64,000 bases of DNA, taken from assembly GCA_965234405.1 (NCBI GenBank), contig OZ248346.1, one strand, 5' to 3'. Positions 25,943 through 34,154 of this stretch are shown piece by piece. Each line of letters begins with the position of its first letter. Position 1 is the first letter of the stretch. The notes beneath the pieces are model-generated. The model was given only the letters and a program-made list of their open reading frames with translations. It was not told the origin of the DNA and did no database searches. Source of the stretch: Planktophila turicensis. Lineage in GTDB: Bacteria; Actinomycetota; Actinomycetes; Nanopelagicales; Nanopelagicaceae. The translations under genes were made by a program, and so were the position numbers.

Positions 25943-26213
25943 GGCATAAGGGTAGTGACTGGGAGTGACAATCGGTCTTGGATTTATCCATAATTTTTTA
26001 CCATCGGTAGATAAGTCTCAATAATCGCCTGATATCTTGTTGGCATGCTGATTCGCTGGGTTGGCTAACCTGAGTTACAAGGCGAATTGACATTGGAGGT
26101 GGGGACAAAAAGCGGGTTCTTCGGAGCCCGCTTTTTCACATTCCAAAGTTATGCACATCCAAACACATTTCACATTTCTGGCGATCACGTCCAAGCCACT
26201 ATTCGCGGGCCGG
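25943..26213. other. Intergenic region with possible short transcript
   Basis: The 26040-26100 part contains nested inverted repeats: GATTCGC near 26049 pairs with GCGAATT near 26084, and GGTT/AACC lies inside. It is followed directly by the terminator at 26107-26136. A small RNA ending there is possible, but no family is recognised and no good promoter was identified. Confidence 0.3.
26107..26136 (+). terminator. Intrinsic terminator hairpin (possibly bidirectional)
   Basis: A ten-base-pair stem AAAAAGCGGG / CCCGCTTTTT around a 10-nt loop (TTCTTCGGAG), with the T-run inside the 3' arm. No coding gene ends just upstream on the plus strand, so it may close a short non-coding transcript. Confidence 0.7.
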
Positions 26214-26286
26214 GGTGGGGTGGTGTAGTGGTAACACGTGTTGATTCGCCATCAGCAAAATGCGAGTTCGATTCTCGTCCTCACCT
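26214..26286 (+). tRNA. tRNA-like cloverleaf with aberrant anticodon arm
   Basis: Acceptor GGTGGGG (26214-26220) pairs with CCTCACC (26279-26285) through one G.T. The D-arm is GTGT-AGTGGTA-ACAC with canonical A14, G18G19 and A21. The T-arm is GCGAG-TTCGATT-CTCGT. The anticodon arm folds as TGTTGA-TTCGCCA-TCAGCA, that is, six base pairs instead of five. The 7-nt loop would read CGC with an unusual C at position 37. The discriminator is T and no CCA is encoded (CCG follows). There is no G3.U70 pair for alanine identity. It may be a divergent or decayed tRNA. Confidence 0.5.
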
Positions 26287-26318
26287 CCGGTCCACCCACG
26301 ACCTACCTCACGAAACTA

Positions 26319-26347
26319 GTGACTTTGTCAGGGCTACGAATTAACCT
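26319..26347 (+). promoter_or_regulatory. Promoter of metallopeptidase gene 2
   Basis: GTGACT at 26319-26324, a 17-nt spacer and TAACCT at 26342-26347; ATG follows after 6 nt. It is nearly the same as the promoter of the paralogue at 28601. Confidence 0.55.
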
Positions 26348-26353
26348 CGGGGT

Positions 26354-27451
26354 ATGAGAAAGCATCTGCGCTTGGTGGCTCTGTTAATTCCTATGGTGCT
26401 TGTTGCCTCGAATTCATATGCCGCAGTTAAAGCGGGAAGTGCTTGCAAAAAGGTGGGATCCAAGAGTGTCAGCGGTGGAAAGAGTTACACCTGTATCAAG
26501 AGCGGCAAGAAGTTGGTCTGGGATAAAGGTGTGCTTGTAAGTAAGCCAATGCCGGCCGTTTCGGCAACGCCATCGCCTTCTACTGCGCAGAAGATTTCCT
26601 TTACGCCTTGGGAAAGTTCATTTGTAACTGAACACATGACACAAACCGCATTGAGCAAAACCAGCGAATATCTTGGAAACGTAAAGCCAAGTAACGCTTA
26701 TGGTTTCACTGTTGACCCAGCTATAACACCATCAGATCGTGAATGGATAACAAAGGTTCTTGATTACACCAACGGCGCATTTAGCAATGTATTGCAAGGA
26801 CGCGTTAAGGTCTTTCTAGGTACGACACATCAATGGTCTGCCACAACACTTCGAAGTGCTGGCACCTGGGTTGGAGATCCGGGATCTCCATATCCGTGCA
26901 GTAATGGGGTAAATGACGCTTACTGCGCTGGCCCTGATTTAACACTCCTAATTTATAGCGACATCTACAAGGCGAATTCGAATTACCAGTGGGATGCCGG
27001 AAGGCGCTCAACACCTGCGCACGAGTTATTCCATAATGTTCAGTTTGCACTAGGCGGGCGAAATGTTGCTCCAAGCGATCCAACACATATTCCGCGATGG
27101 TTAATGGAAGGTAGCGCCAATTATTTCGGGTTCTACATCGTAGATAAGTTGGAGCTGGCTACTTATGAATCGGGAAGAAATCAGCAAGTTACTACTAACC
27201 CTAACTATCGAACCGTCACGCCATTAGTTGAGTACGACAATTTCAGTTCAGATCCATACGGAATCGGGCAAGCCGCAACTGAGTATTTGATTGCATCGAT
27301 TGGCTTTGAAAACTTCTTGAATATCTGGAAATTTACAAAAGCCGAGGAGAGCTTCGCCTTAGGTTTCCGTAAAGCAGTAGGCATCGAGATATCGGATTTC
27401 TACTCGAAGTTTGAGGCTGCTCGAGGTTCAATGAAAATCGGAACTCGGTGA
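26354..27451 (+). CDS. Secreted HExxH metallopeptidase-like protein (family member 2)
   Basis: A 365-residue exported protein. The signal peptide ends near SYAA. The shared two-cysteine module follows (residues 25-60: KAGSACKKVG and KSYTCIKSGKKLVWDKG), then a Pro/Ser-rich linker. The catalytic domain has the zinc site AHELFHNVQ (His 223, Glu 224, His 227) and a third-ligand candidate Glu 252 in WLMEGSANYFG. This is a gluzincin-type layout like other secreted actinobacterial peptidases; activity is not proven. It is closely related to the protein at 31427 along its full length. The mRNA is predicted leaderless. Confidence 0.78.
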   Translation: MRKHLRLVALLIPMVLVASNSYAAVKAGSACKKVGSKSVSGGKSYTCIKSGKKLVWDKGVLVSKPMPAVSATPSPSTAQKISFTPWESSFVTEHMTQTALSKTSEYLGNVKPSNAYGFTVDPAITPSDREWITKVLDYTNGAFSNVLQGRVKVFLGTTHQWSATTLRSAGTWVGDPGSPYPCSNGVNDAYCAGPDLTLLIYSDIYKANSNYQWDAGRRSTPAHELFHNVQFALGGRNVAPSDPTHIPRWLMEGSANYFGFYIVDKLELATYESGRNQQVTTNPNYRTVTPLVEYDNFSSDPYGIGQAATEYLIASIGFENFLNIWKFTKAEESFALGFRKAVGIEISDFYSKFEAARGSMKIGTR

Positions 27452-27490
27452 GTCGCACCATAAGGGCTTGGCGCAGGCGTACCTTTAACT

Positions 27491-27961
27491 ATGGCTAAAG
27501 AAGAGAAAGACCGGGTAGAGACTTCGATCCTGCCGCTTAAGTATGTGGATCTCGTTGAAGATATCTTCCATGCGGTGCTGGCTATCGCACTCTTTGCTAT
27601 TGGTGTGGGGGCCTTCTTCTTCAGCATCAAGCGCTTGCTTGAGACAGCGCCCTTCTTTCCTAACGGAATGATTCAAGGCGTTAATGACATTTTATTTATC
27701 GTCATCATCTTAGAAATCTTGCGCACTGTTATCTCGCGCTTCACCGATGGCGTGTATCAGCTCGATAAGTTCCTGATTATTGGTGTGATCGCTGCTGTGC
27801 GACATATCTTGACTGTGGGCGCATCTCTTACCTTGGAAAGCGGAAAGAGCGATACGGCGTTTGAGAGAGCGATATTTGAGATGGGGCTCAATGCCCTGAT
27901 TGTTGTGGCGCTGGTCTTTGCAATCTTTATGTCAAAGAGCGCGCATAGAAAAGCGAAGTAG
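27491..27961 (+). CDS. PsiE-family membrane protein
   Basis: A 156-residue inner-membrane protein with four helices. The sequence pattern (DIFHAVLAIALFAIGVG, IQGVNDILFIVIILEILRT, LDKFLIIGVIAAVRHIL) matches the phosphate-starvation-inducible PsiE family. The biochemical role is unknown. TACCTT at 27480-27485 ends 5 nt before the ATG, slightly closer than in other leaderless genes here. The gene stands alone between a metallopeptidase gene and a convergent two-gene membrane-protein unit. Confidence 0.82.
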   Translation: MAKEEKDRVETSILPLKYVDLVEDIFHAVLAIALFAIGVGAFFFSIKRLLETAPFFPNGMIQGVNDILFIVIILEILRTVISRFTDGVYQLDKFLIIGVIAAVRHILTVGASLTLESGKSDTAFERAIFEMGLNALIVVALVFAIFMSKSAHRKAK

Positions 27962-27963
27962 CT

Positions 27964-28086
27964 TTACTCGAAGTCACCGCCGCGCCCCGTAAGGCGCTGG
28001 CGGTTCTTTCGAGGTCGATCAGCTCTCGTAATGAGAAAGATAACCGCGGCTGAATAGATCGCGATGAGAGCTAATCCGAGTCTCAT
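27964..28086 (-). CDS. 40-residue single-span membrane protein
   Basis: A tiny gene. It starts 2 bp after the stop of the upstream membrane protein gene on the same strand. The product has one membrane helix (MRLGLALIAIYSAAVIFLIT) and a very basic tail (RADRPRKNRQRL), implying a cytosolic C-terminus. The tight spacing is the main support. Function unknown. Confidence 0.5.
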   Translation of the reverse strand: MRLGLALIAIYSAAVIFLITRADRPRKNRQRLTGRGGDFE

Positions 28087-28088
28087 GG

Positions 28089-28463
28089 TTATCCGAGTAC
28101 TGCTAAGACAACGAGTGCGAAGATTGCAAGGTCAAGTGCCACGATTGCAATTGCTGAGAGTGAAAGCAAGCCGCGTGAATCTGCGATTTTCCGTGAGAGT
28201 GCAGATGGCTTATCAATCTTCTTGAGGTCGAGTAGGAGCGCTTCGCCTTCGCGAACGGCTGCGTACTGGCTGATGGTGGCAAGGATTCCGGTTGCTGCTG
28301 CAACGCCGAGGGCTAAGTACTTTGCGCCATCTGAAGCTGTTTCAAATGATCCGATTGCAGCGAGGACTAGAACGCCGATCAATACAAGTGCTGGTGCGAC
28401 CTGTGCTTGAATGATTTGGGCGCGCATCTGGTTCCACTGCTTGAGTAATGATTTTTCATCCAT
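28089..28463 (-). CDS. Hypothetical three-to-four helix membrane protein
   Basis: A 124-residue membrane protein of unknown function. A charged N-terminal helix (MDEKSLLKQWNQMRAQII) is followed by a helical pair (about 22-70), a basic cytosolic loop (DLKKIDKPSALSRKIADS) and a final hydrophobic stretch to the C-terminus. A Shine-Dalgarno GGAGAGAGG precedes the ATG on the minus strand. It forms a two-gene unit with the 40-residue protein. Confidence 0.6.
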   Translation of the reverse strand: MDEKSLLKQWNQMRAQIIQAQVAPALVLIGVLVLAAIGSFETASDGAKYLALGVAAATGILATISQYAAVREGEALLLDLKKIDKPSALSRKIADSRGLLSLSAIAIVALDLAIFALVVLAVLG

Positions 28464-28565
28464 GGTGTTGCCTCTCTCCGTGAGCTATCCAATGTGGATA
28501 CGTAAGAGGTTAAGGGGTGCGGGGGCGAAGTGCTACCCCAAATTCGCGTGTATTTGGGTGGGGTG

Positions 28566-28594
28566 GTGACATTGTCGGTCTGGGGTTTTAACCT
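28566..28594 (+). promoter_or_regulatory. Promoter of metallopeptidase gene 3
   Basis: GTGACA at 28566-28571, a 17-nt spacer and TAACCT at 28589-28594; ATG at 28601 follows after 6 nt. This is one of the clearest promoters in the window. Confidence 0.6.
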
Positions 28595-28600
28595 CAGGGG

Positions 28601-30214
28601 ATGAGAAAGCATCTGCGCTTGGTCGCTCTACTAATTCCAATGGTTCTTGTTGCCTCGAATTCTTATGCCGCAGTTAAAGCGGGGATTGCGTGCACCAAGG
28701 TGGGTGCGAAGAGCGTCAGTGGCGGAAAGAGTTACACCTGCATTAAGAGCGGCAAGAAGTTAGTCTGGGATAAGGGCGTGGTTGTTGCGAAGCCTTCGGT
28801 TGCAAAACCATCTCCGGCTCCTTCTGCGAGTGCATCAGCTGCGCCTGTTGCGAAGCCAGAGGTTATAAAAGTCAATTTCAGCAATACATTTTCAACTGAT
28901 CAGGGGTACTACATAGATTTTACGGATCCTTGTCAATGGGATTCTGCGCTTGACGGAAAACTGATGGAGATACAGCAGTACTTCTGGAACATTAATCGAT
29001 GTGCAGGTCAGATGCGTATCAATAAGTACACATTAGGCAATGCTCGACCATCCAGTACTTTTGATTCGAAATCACTATTCGCTAATCCTGAGCCTTGCAA
29101 GTTAGTAACTCCAAAAGGAGTGATGACTAATAATGGATACACCACCGCAGAGCCAGAAAGAAACAGATGGTCGGATGAAAGACGTTATCCATCACCCGAC
29201 ACAGTGATTCAACTTGTGCCGATCTATTCTGAAGACACAGCGGAACCGAGGAATTCACCATCTGAGGACTATGTGGTGTACCTGAATTTCTTGAAGGATT
29301 GGATTGATTACTCAAGTGATCTTGGATCAAACGTGGAAATTCGCATTCCAAGCAAATATATAAAGATGGATAAGAAACTCGGTGATTACGGGATTAGCCA
29401 TACAAATCGCTACGACTCGCCAGGTCACGTTGCATTCAATAAGGCGATGGTTGTAGCCACTGATGACTCGATTGACTTCAAGGGCGTAAATATTGCGATT
29501 GTTGTTCCGCCTGCGGGCACTGACACTTCTGTGTTCGCGCAAGCCTCAATTGGTTCATTGGTAACAAAAGAAGGAACTGTTGGCGTGGCAATGTCTGAAT
29601 ACGGAGTAAAAGCCGCAAGACCTAATGCATCCAATTTTTCAGGGCTTGGACACCCATTCTTCTGGATTCACGAATTAATGCATTCAGGATATGGATTCGA
29701 TGATCATTACGGGGATACACAGCAGAATTTGAATACTGAATACGGCATGGGGTGGCTCACGTTAATGACTCCATATGGAGGCGATCTAACTACGTGGGAA
29801 AAGTGGATTCTTGGATTTATGAAGGATTCGCAAATCCAATGCGTAACTGGAGGTCAATCATCTACACATTGGATTGCACCCTCGACAGTAAAAACTACGG
29901 AGAGCAAAGCAATTGTTATCCGAGTCTCCGCTACGAAAGCGATTGTTGTTGAAACTTTGAGGCCTGGAGGTCTCTATTACAAAATTCCAAAAGATACGCA
30001 GGGAGCTCTCGTCTACGAGATAGACCTACTGCAGGCAAATCATGGAATGGGTATGAAACTGTCTCTTCCGATTGGGCGTAACGTGAACAATAAGCCATTC
30101 TTTATGGCTTCGTATCCACTTAAACAAGGAGAATTCACGATTTCAAATGGATACAAGATCACAATTGTTGAATCAGGTACTTTTGGTGATGTAGTGAAAG
30201 TGGAAAAGGTGTAG
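28601..30214 (+). CDS. Secreted M6-like HExxH metallopeptidase (family member 3)
   Basis: A 537-residue exported protein. Its first 60 residues are nearly identical to the proteins at 26354 and 31427: the signal peptide and the two-cysteine module (KAGIACTKVG, KSYTCIKSGKKLVW). The catalytic part differs completely. It shows WIHELMHSGYGFDDHYGD (His 357, Glu 358, His 361, then Gly and Asp), which resembles the M6/immune-inhibitor-A style HExxHxxG..D site rather than the gluzincin pattern. A beta-rich C-terminal domain follows. The same secretion module has thus been joined to a different protease type. Leaderless mRNA predicted. Confidence 0.75.
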   Translation: MRKHLRLVALLIPMVLVASNSYAAVKAGIACTKVGAKSVSGGKSYTCIKSGKKLVWDKGVVVAKPSVAKPSPAPSASASAAPVAKPEVIKVNFSNTFSTDQGYYIDFTDPCQWDSALDGKLMEIQQYFWNINRCAGQMRINKYTLGNARPSSTFDSKSLFANPEPCKLVTPKGVMTNNGYTTAEPERNRWSDERRYPSPDTVIQLVPIYSEDTAEPRNSPSEDYVVYLNFLKDWIDYSSDLGSNVEIRIPSKYIKMDKKLGDYGISHTNRYDSPGHVAFNKAMVVATDDSIDFKGVNIAIVVPPAGTDTSVFAQASIGSLVTKEGTVGVAMSEYGVKAARPNASNFSGLGHPFFWIHELMHSGYGFDDHYGDTQQNLNTEYGMGWLTLMTPYGGDLTTWEKWILGFMKDSQIQCVTGGQSSTHWIAPSTVKTTESKAIVIRVSATKAIVVETLRPGGLYYKIPKDTQGALVYEIDLLQANHGMGMKLSLPIGRNVNNKPFFMASYPLKQGEFTISNGYKITIVESGTFGDVVKVEKV

Positions 30215-30217
30215 TAG

Positions 30218-31417
30218 ATGAGAAGAAATATTCTTACATGGGCTTTGGTGGTTGGCGTTGCTTCTGTATTTCTAGTTCCGAATTCATCTGCGGCAGTCAA
30301 GGCAGGCGCCGCCTGCACCAAGGTGGGTGGGAAGAGCGTCAGTGGTGGAAAGAGTTACACCTGCATCAAGAGTGGTAAGAAGTTGGTGTGGGATAAAGGC
30401 GTTCTGGTTGCTAAACCATCGGTAGCAAAGCCAACTCCGGCACCTTCCGCGAGTGCCGAGGCATCTGCTTCTCCAAAACCTGTTGTTGTTCCAGCGGTGA
30501 CATACCCAGAAGGTCCTACAAGTTTCGATGATCTCGTCGAGAAGTATCAGGGAATTTCTTATGCTGCATGGAGGAAATCAACAACAGTCCTCAAGGCTGC
30601 CGACAAAGTAGTTGTGCCATTTAATTCTGTCACTGGACCGAAGACAACGCTTGCGTACAAGACACCAGAAAAAATTTATGACTTGGTCTCGCGCATGTAT
30701 ACCGGGTATCAAAGCGCGAAAGATTTAACAGTTCTTTCATTTTCATACGATGACCGCGACTGGGCTGAGCAACAAATGAGAACGATTCAACCTTCATCAA
30801 CTTGGCAATGGATTAAATTCACTGCCTGCGAGACTCGTGAAACTTGCTGGGGTGGCGGAATGCATACCGATGCAAGCGGAAAGGGCTTAATGGTTATGAC
30901 AACTGAAGTTGTAGATGAGAACCACACTTCGGGAACCTTGGATGCGCACGAATACACACATGCAGTGCAGCAGAATCAGATGGGTCGCTCGCAACCTTGG
31001 CCACCTTCAGGAACTTGGCCACCAACTTGGTACCTGGAAGGGCAGGCTAATTACACTCAATATGTAGCGGTCTATAACGAATCGTTTGAGGAGTATCGGA
31101 AGAAGCGACGTCCATCTGACGAAGGTTTATATCGAGATTCAAAGATCACTTCACAGTGGATTCAGGACTACTTCGTTGTAGATCCTCCTGCAGATTGGTT
31201 CAATAAGTATGAACGTTGGCGCCAATATGACCTCGGTGCCATGTTGATCGAAGTACTGACCGCGGTTAAGGGCCCTGCTTCAACAATGGAGCTCTGGAAG
31301 CAATGTGGCACAGGGTTAAAGTTCAAGGATGCCTTCGAAAAGGTTTACGGAATTTCATTCGATAAAGCGCTACCAAATATCTCCAAAGCGATAGCCCTTC
31401 AATTAGGTCGCAGCTAA
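30218..31417 (+). CDS. Secreted HExxH metallopeptidase-like protein (family member 4)
   Basis: A 399-residue exported protein. The signal peptide ends near SSAA, followed by the shared two-cysteine module and a Pro/Ala/Ser linker. The catalytic domain has AHEYTHAVQ (His 244, Glu 245, His 248) and WYLEGQANY (Glu 274). FDDLVEKYQGISYAAW parallels FSDLKANRKGISQAVW of the protein at 20261, so these two form a subfamily. It begins 3 bp after the stop of the previous gene, with an AAAAGG-type Shine-Dalgarno, so it is co-transcribed with gene 3. Confidence 0.77.
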   Translation: MRRNILTWALVVGVASVFLVPNSSAAVKAGAACTKVGGKSVSGGKSYTCIKSGKKLVWDKGVLVAKPSVAKPTPAPSASAEASASPKPVVVPAVTYPEGPTSFDDLVEKYQGISYAAWRKSTTVLKAADKVVVPFNSVTGPKTTLAYKTPEKIYDLVSRMYTGYQSAKDLTVLSFSYDDRDWAEQQMRTIQPSSTWQWIKFTACETRETCWGGGMHTDASGKGLMVMTTEVVDENHTSGTLDAHEYTHAVQQNQMGRSQPWPPSGTWPPTWYLEGQANYTQYVAVYNESFEEYRKKRRPSDEGLYRDSKITSQWIQDYFVVDPPADWFNKYERWRQYDLGAMLIEVLTAVKGPASTMELWKQCGTGLKFKDAFEKVYGISFDKALPNISKAIALQLGRS

Positions 31418-31426
31418 GTTCCGAAC

Positions 31427-32530
31427 ATGAAGAGAATGATTCGCGCGCTAGCATTCATGATTCCAATGGTTCTGGTTGCCTCGAACTCATATGCCGCTGT
31501 TAAAGCGGGAAGTGCGTGCACCAAGGTTGGGACTAAGAGCGTTACTGGCGGAAAGAGTTACACCTGCATTAAGAGCGGCAAGAAGTTGGTGTGGAGTAAG
31601 GGTGTGGTTGTTGCGAAGCCGTCGGTAACAAAGCCAACTCCCGCTCCTTCAGCGAGTGCGATCCCTGTGTCGGTCGCATTTACTCCGTGGGCTAGCTCTT
31701 TTGTAACTGAAGATATGACCAAGGCAGCGCTTTCAAGCACGAGTGCATATCTTGGAATCGTGAAGCCAAGCAACGCATACACATACACCGTGGATCCTGC
31801 CATTACTGAATCTGATCGAGCTTGGATAACCAAGATGCTTGATTACACCAACGGTGCATTTAGTGAAGTTTTGCAAGGACGAGTAAAGGTTTATCTTGGT
31901 ACAACACATGAATGGTCTGCCACTGTTATGCGCGCTGCCGGTGATTGGGTAGGAGATCCGAAAGGTCCATATCCGTGCAGTGATGGAACGCGAGATGCTT
32001 ACTGTGCGGGAGAGAATATTGCTCTCATGATTTATAGCGATATCTATAAGCCCAACTCGAATTACCGCTGGGATGTGGGAAGGCGTTCAACTCCTGCCCA
32101 CGAGTTATTTCATACTGTTCAATTTGCTTTAGGCGGAAGAAATCTTGGACCAGATGATCAAGCTCATATTCCACGCTGGTTGATGGAGGGAAGTGCCAAT
32201 TACTTCGGGTATTTCATGGTCGACACGCTTGGGATTGATAGCTATGGAAGTGGCAGAGGTAATCAAGTTTCTATGAATCGTGCCTATAAAACTATCGTTC
32301 CACTTGTTGAATATGACAATTTCACTTCCGATCCCTACGGGATTGGACAGGCAGCCACGGAGTACTTAATCGCATCCGTTGGTTTTGAGAATTTCCTAAA
32401 TATTTGGAGGTTTACAAAATCTGAAGGCACGTTTGCTAAAGGATTCGCAAAGGCAACAGGTATTGAGCTCTCTGACTTCTATGCCAAGTTTGAGGGCGCA
32501 CGAGGATCCATGAAAATAGGTTCTCTGTAA
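31427..32530 (+). CDS. Secreted HExxH metallopeptidase-like protein (family member 5)
   Basis: A 367-residue exported protein highly similar over its length to the protein at 26354: signal peptide ending SYAA, two-cysteine module, linker, then AHELFHTVQ (His 225, Glu 226, His 229) and WLMEGSANYFGYF. The two differ mostly at surface-like positions, as expected for an older duplication. It is 9 bp after gene 4 and is probably the third gene of that operon. Duplication plus retention of the active site suggests a functional, possibly secreted-digestive role. Confidence 0.77.
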   Translation: MKRMIRALAFMIPMVLVASNSYAAVKAGSACTKVGTKSVTGGKSYTCIKSGKKLVWSKGVVVAKPSVTKPTPAPSASAIPVSVAFTPWASSFVTEDMTKAALSSTSAYLGIVKPSNAYTYTVDPAITESDRAWITKMLDYTNGAFSEVLQGRVKVYLGTTHEWSATVMRAAGDWVGDPKGPYPCSDGTRDAYCAGENIALMIYSDIYKPNSNYRWDVGRRSTPAHELFHTVQFALGGRNLGPDDQAHIPRWLMEGSANYFGYFMVDTLGIDSYGSGRGNQVSMNRAYKTIVPLVEYDNFTSDPYGIGQAATEYLIASVGFENFLNIWRFTKSEGTFAKGFAKATGIELSDFYAKFEGARGSMKIGSL

Positions 32531-32541
32531 TCAACTTAAGG

Positions 32542-32570
32542 GTGACATATCTCTTCTCGCAAAATAGAGT
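32542..32570 (+). promoter_or_regulatory. Promoter of the oxidoreductase gene
   Basis: GTGACA at 32542-32547, a 17-nt spacer and TAGAGT at 32565-32570; ATG at 32577 follows after 6 nt. Confidence 0.58.
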
Positions 32571-32576
32571 GCACCC

Positions 32577-33539
32577 ATGACAACATTTAAATGGGGTTTT
32601 GTTGGGGCGGGCATGATTGCCAAGAAGGCTTTATATCCGGCTATCTCCAGATCTAATGTGGGTGAGATTCATGCTGTGGCATCGCGTGATGCAGATAGGG
32701 CGATGACTATCTCGCCTAAGGGTTTGATCTATACAGATTACGACCAGTTATTTGCTGACCCTGCTGTTGATGGTGTCTATATCTCTTTGCCGAATGCTTT
32801 TCACTTGCCGGTCGCTATTAAGGCGATGAAGGCGGGCAAGCATGTCTTGTGTGAGAAGCCTTTGGGAATGAATGCAGCTGAAGTAAAGGAAGCGATTGCT
32901 GTATCGCAAGCAATGGGCGTTTTATTTGTTGAGGCATCATGGAATAGATGGCATCCGCGTACACAAAGAATTCAAGAGATTGTGCAGTCAGGTGAATTGG
33001 GTGCGATTAAACGTATTCGTGCAGCCTTTACTTACGATGGATTAGATCGCGGCAATATTCGCCTTGACCCAACTATTGGTGGGGGAATCTTGTATGACTT
33101 GGGGCCATATTCAACTGTGGCACCTTTGTGGTTAATGGACTTCCCTGAAGTTTCTAACTTATCTGTGCAGTCGGTGAAGCATTCAGGTGGAGTCGATGAG
33201 ACAACGCGTGTGAATTACAAGTTGGGCAACACTGTCTGCGAGACAGTGGCATCGTGCAATATTCCTGAGACCAGCTGGTTAATTGTTGATGGCGAAAAGG
33301 GAAGTGCGAAGATGTTGGGCGACAACGTCTTTAACTCACGCCATGCGGGTAGCTTGCTAGAAGTTGAAGTGGGCGGAGTTAAGCGGGTTGAAGAGTTTGG
33401 TCCTGTTGATCCATATCAAATCATGGCCGATAACTTTGCGCGTAAGGCTATGGGTGGAAGTGATTGGGTAATGCCACTGACTGAATCTGTGCGCTTTGCA
33501 GAACTCTTTGATGCAGCTTTTGCTCAGATAAAGAAGTAA
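32577..33539 (+). CDS. Gfo/Idh/MocA family oxidoreductase
   Basis: A 320-residue NAD(P)-dependent dehydrogenase. The N-terminal Rossmann fold has GFVGAGMIAKKA as dinucleotide-binding loop and VYISLPNAFH; the characteristic CEKPLGMN motif carries the catalytic-site Lys. The C-terminal domain has the GGGILYDLGPYS pattern. The family oxidises sugars or sugar derivatives; substrate unknown, though the mannoside operon downstream makes a sugar role reasonable. It is tail-to-tail with the DUF4287 gene with no gap. Confidence 0.88.
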   Translation: MTTFKWGFVGAGMIAKKALYPAISRSNVGEIHAVASRDADRAMTISPKGLIYTDYDQLFADPAVDGVYISLPNAFHLPVAIKAMKAGKHVLCEKPLGMNAAEVKEAIAVSQAMGVLFVEASWNRWHPRTQRIQEIVQSGELGAIKRIRAAFTYDGLDRGNIRLDPTIGGGILYDLGPYSTVAPLWLMDFPEVSNLSVQSVKHSGGVDETTRVNYKLGNTVCETVASCNIPETSWLIVDGEKGSAKMLGDNVFNSRHAGSLLEVEVGGVKRVEEFGPVDPYQIMADNFARKAMGGSDWVMPLTESVRFAELFDAAFAQIKK

Positions 33540-34091
33540 CTACTTAGTTTCTGCAATACGAGCTTTGACCATATCGAGGATTAACTTCTCTTCGACCTTC
33601 CAATCACTTGGAATCACGATGGTCTTCTTATTTACCTTTAGGTGATCCATCTTGTCGCGGAATGCATCGAGGACATCGGTGCTCCATGGAGCGATGGTGA
33701 TGTGGTTCTTTGAACATGAGCCACCGAAGATGTAATCATCACCTAACTTGAGCATTGGTTGGTTCCAGGCGATGACAAGTTCAGTCTTTGGGTACTTGGT
33801 TTGAATCACCTTAAAGATCTTGCGCAGAGTCGTGGCCTGCTTTGGGTCGATGGTCTTGTAGTAATCAGCTGGGGTGTCATGACGACGTGAAGAAGTAGAT
33901 CCGCGGGAATACATCACGAGTGCGTTGGCATGGGCCTGCGAAAATCCGTAGTTCTCGCGCAGGTGAGCAATCTGTTGTGGGTACTTCTCGTCCTTGATTT
34001 CCTTCATAATCTTGAACCAATAGGACATCTTTTCGCCATAGCGCTTTTCAATAGCGGGGAAGTGAGCCTCACGTGAAGGATCTTTAGGCAT
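33540..34091 (-). CDS. DUF4287 / DUF1801 two-domain protein
   Basis: A 183-residue cytosolic protein. Residues 1-70 match DUF4287 (EKRYGEKMSYWFKIM, HLRENYGFSQAHANALVMYSRG). Residues 75-183 match the DUF1801/YdhG frataxin-like fold (TELVIAWNQPMLKLGDDYIFGG, KKTIVIPSDW). Function is unknown; YdhG-like proteins have been linked to iron handling. TATTCT lies 6 nt before the ATG on the minus strand. Confidence 0.78.
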   Translation of the reverse strand: MPKDPSREAHFPAIEKRYGEKMSYWFKIMKEIKDEKYPQQIAHLRENYGFSQAHANALVMYSRGSTSSRRHDTPADYYKTIDPKQATTLRKIFKVIQTKYPKTELVIAWNQPMLKLGDDYIFGGSCSKNHITIAPWSTDVLDAFRDKMDHLKVNKKTIVIPSDWKVEEKLILDMVKARIAETK

Positions 34092-34154
34092 AGGCTCAGA
34101 ATACGCGAGATTGAGGCGTAGACTGAAGGTATTGCATTCGATGAGCGGAGAATA

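Noticed and set aside
26214..26286. An ordinary tRNA-Ala (CGC)
   Set aside because: The six-pair anticodon stem, C37 and absence of a G3.U70 pair argue against a normal alanine tRNA, so no amino acid is assigned.
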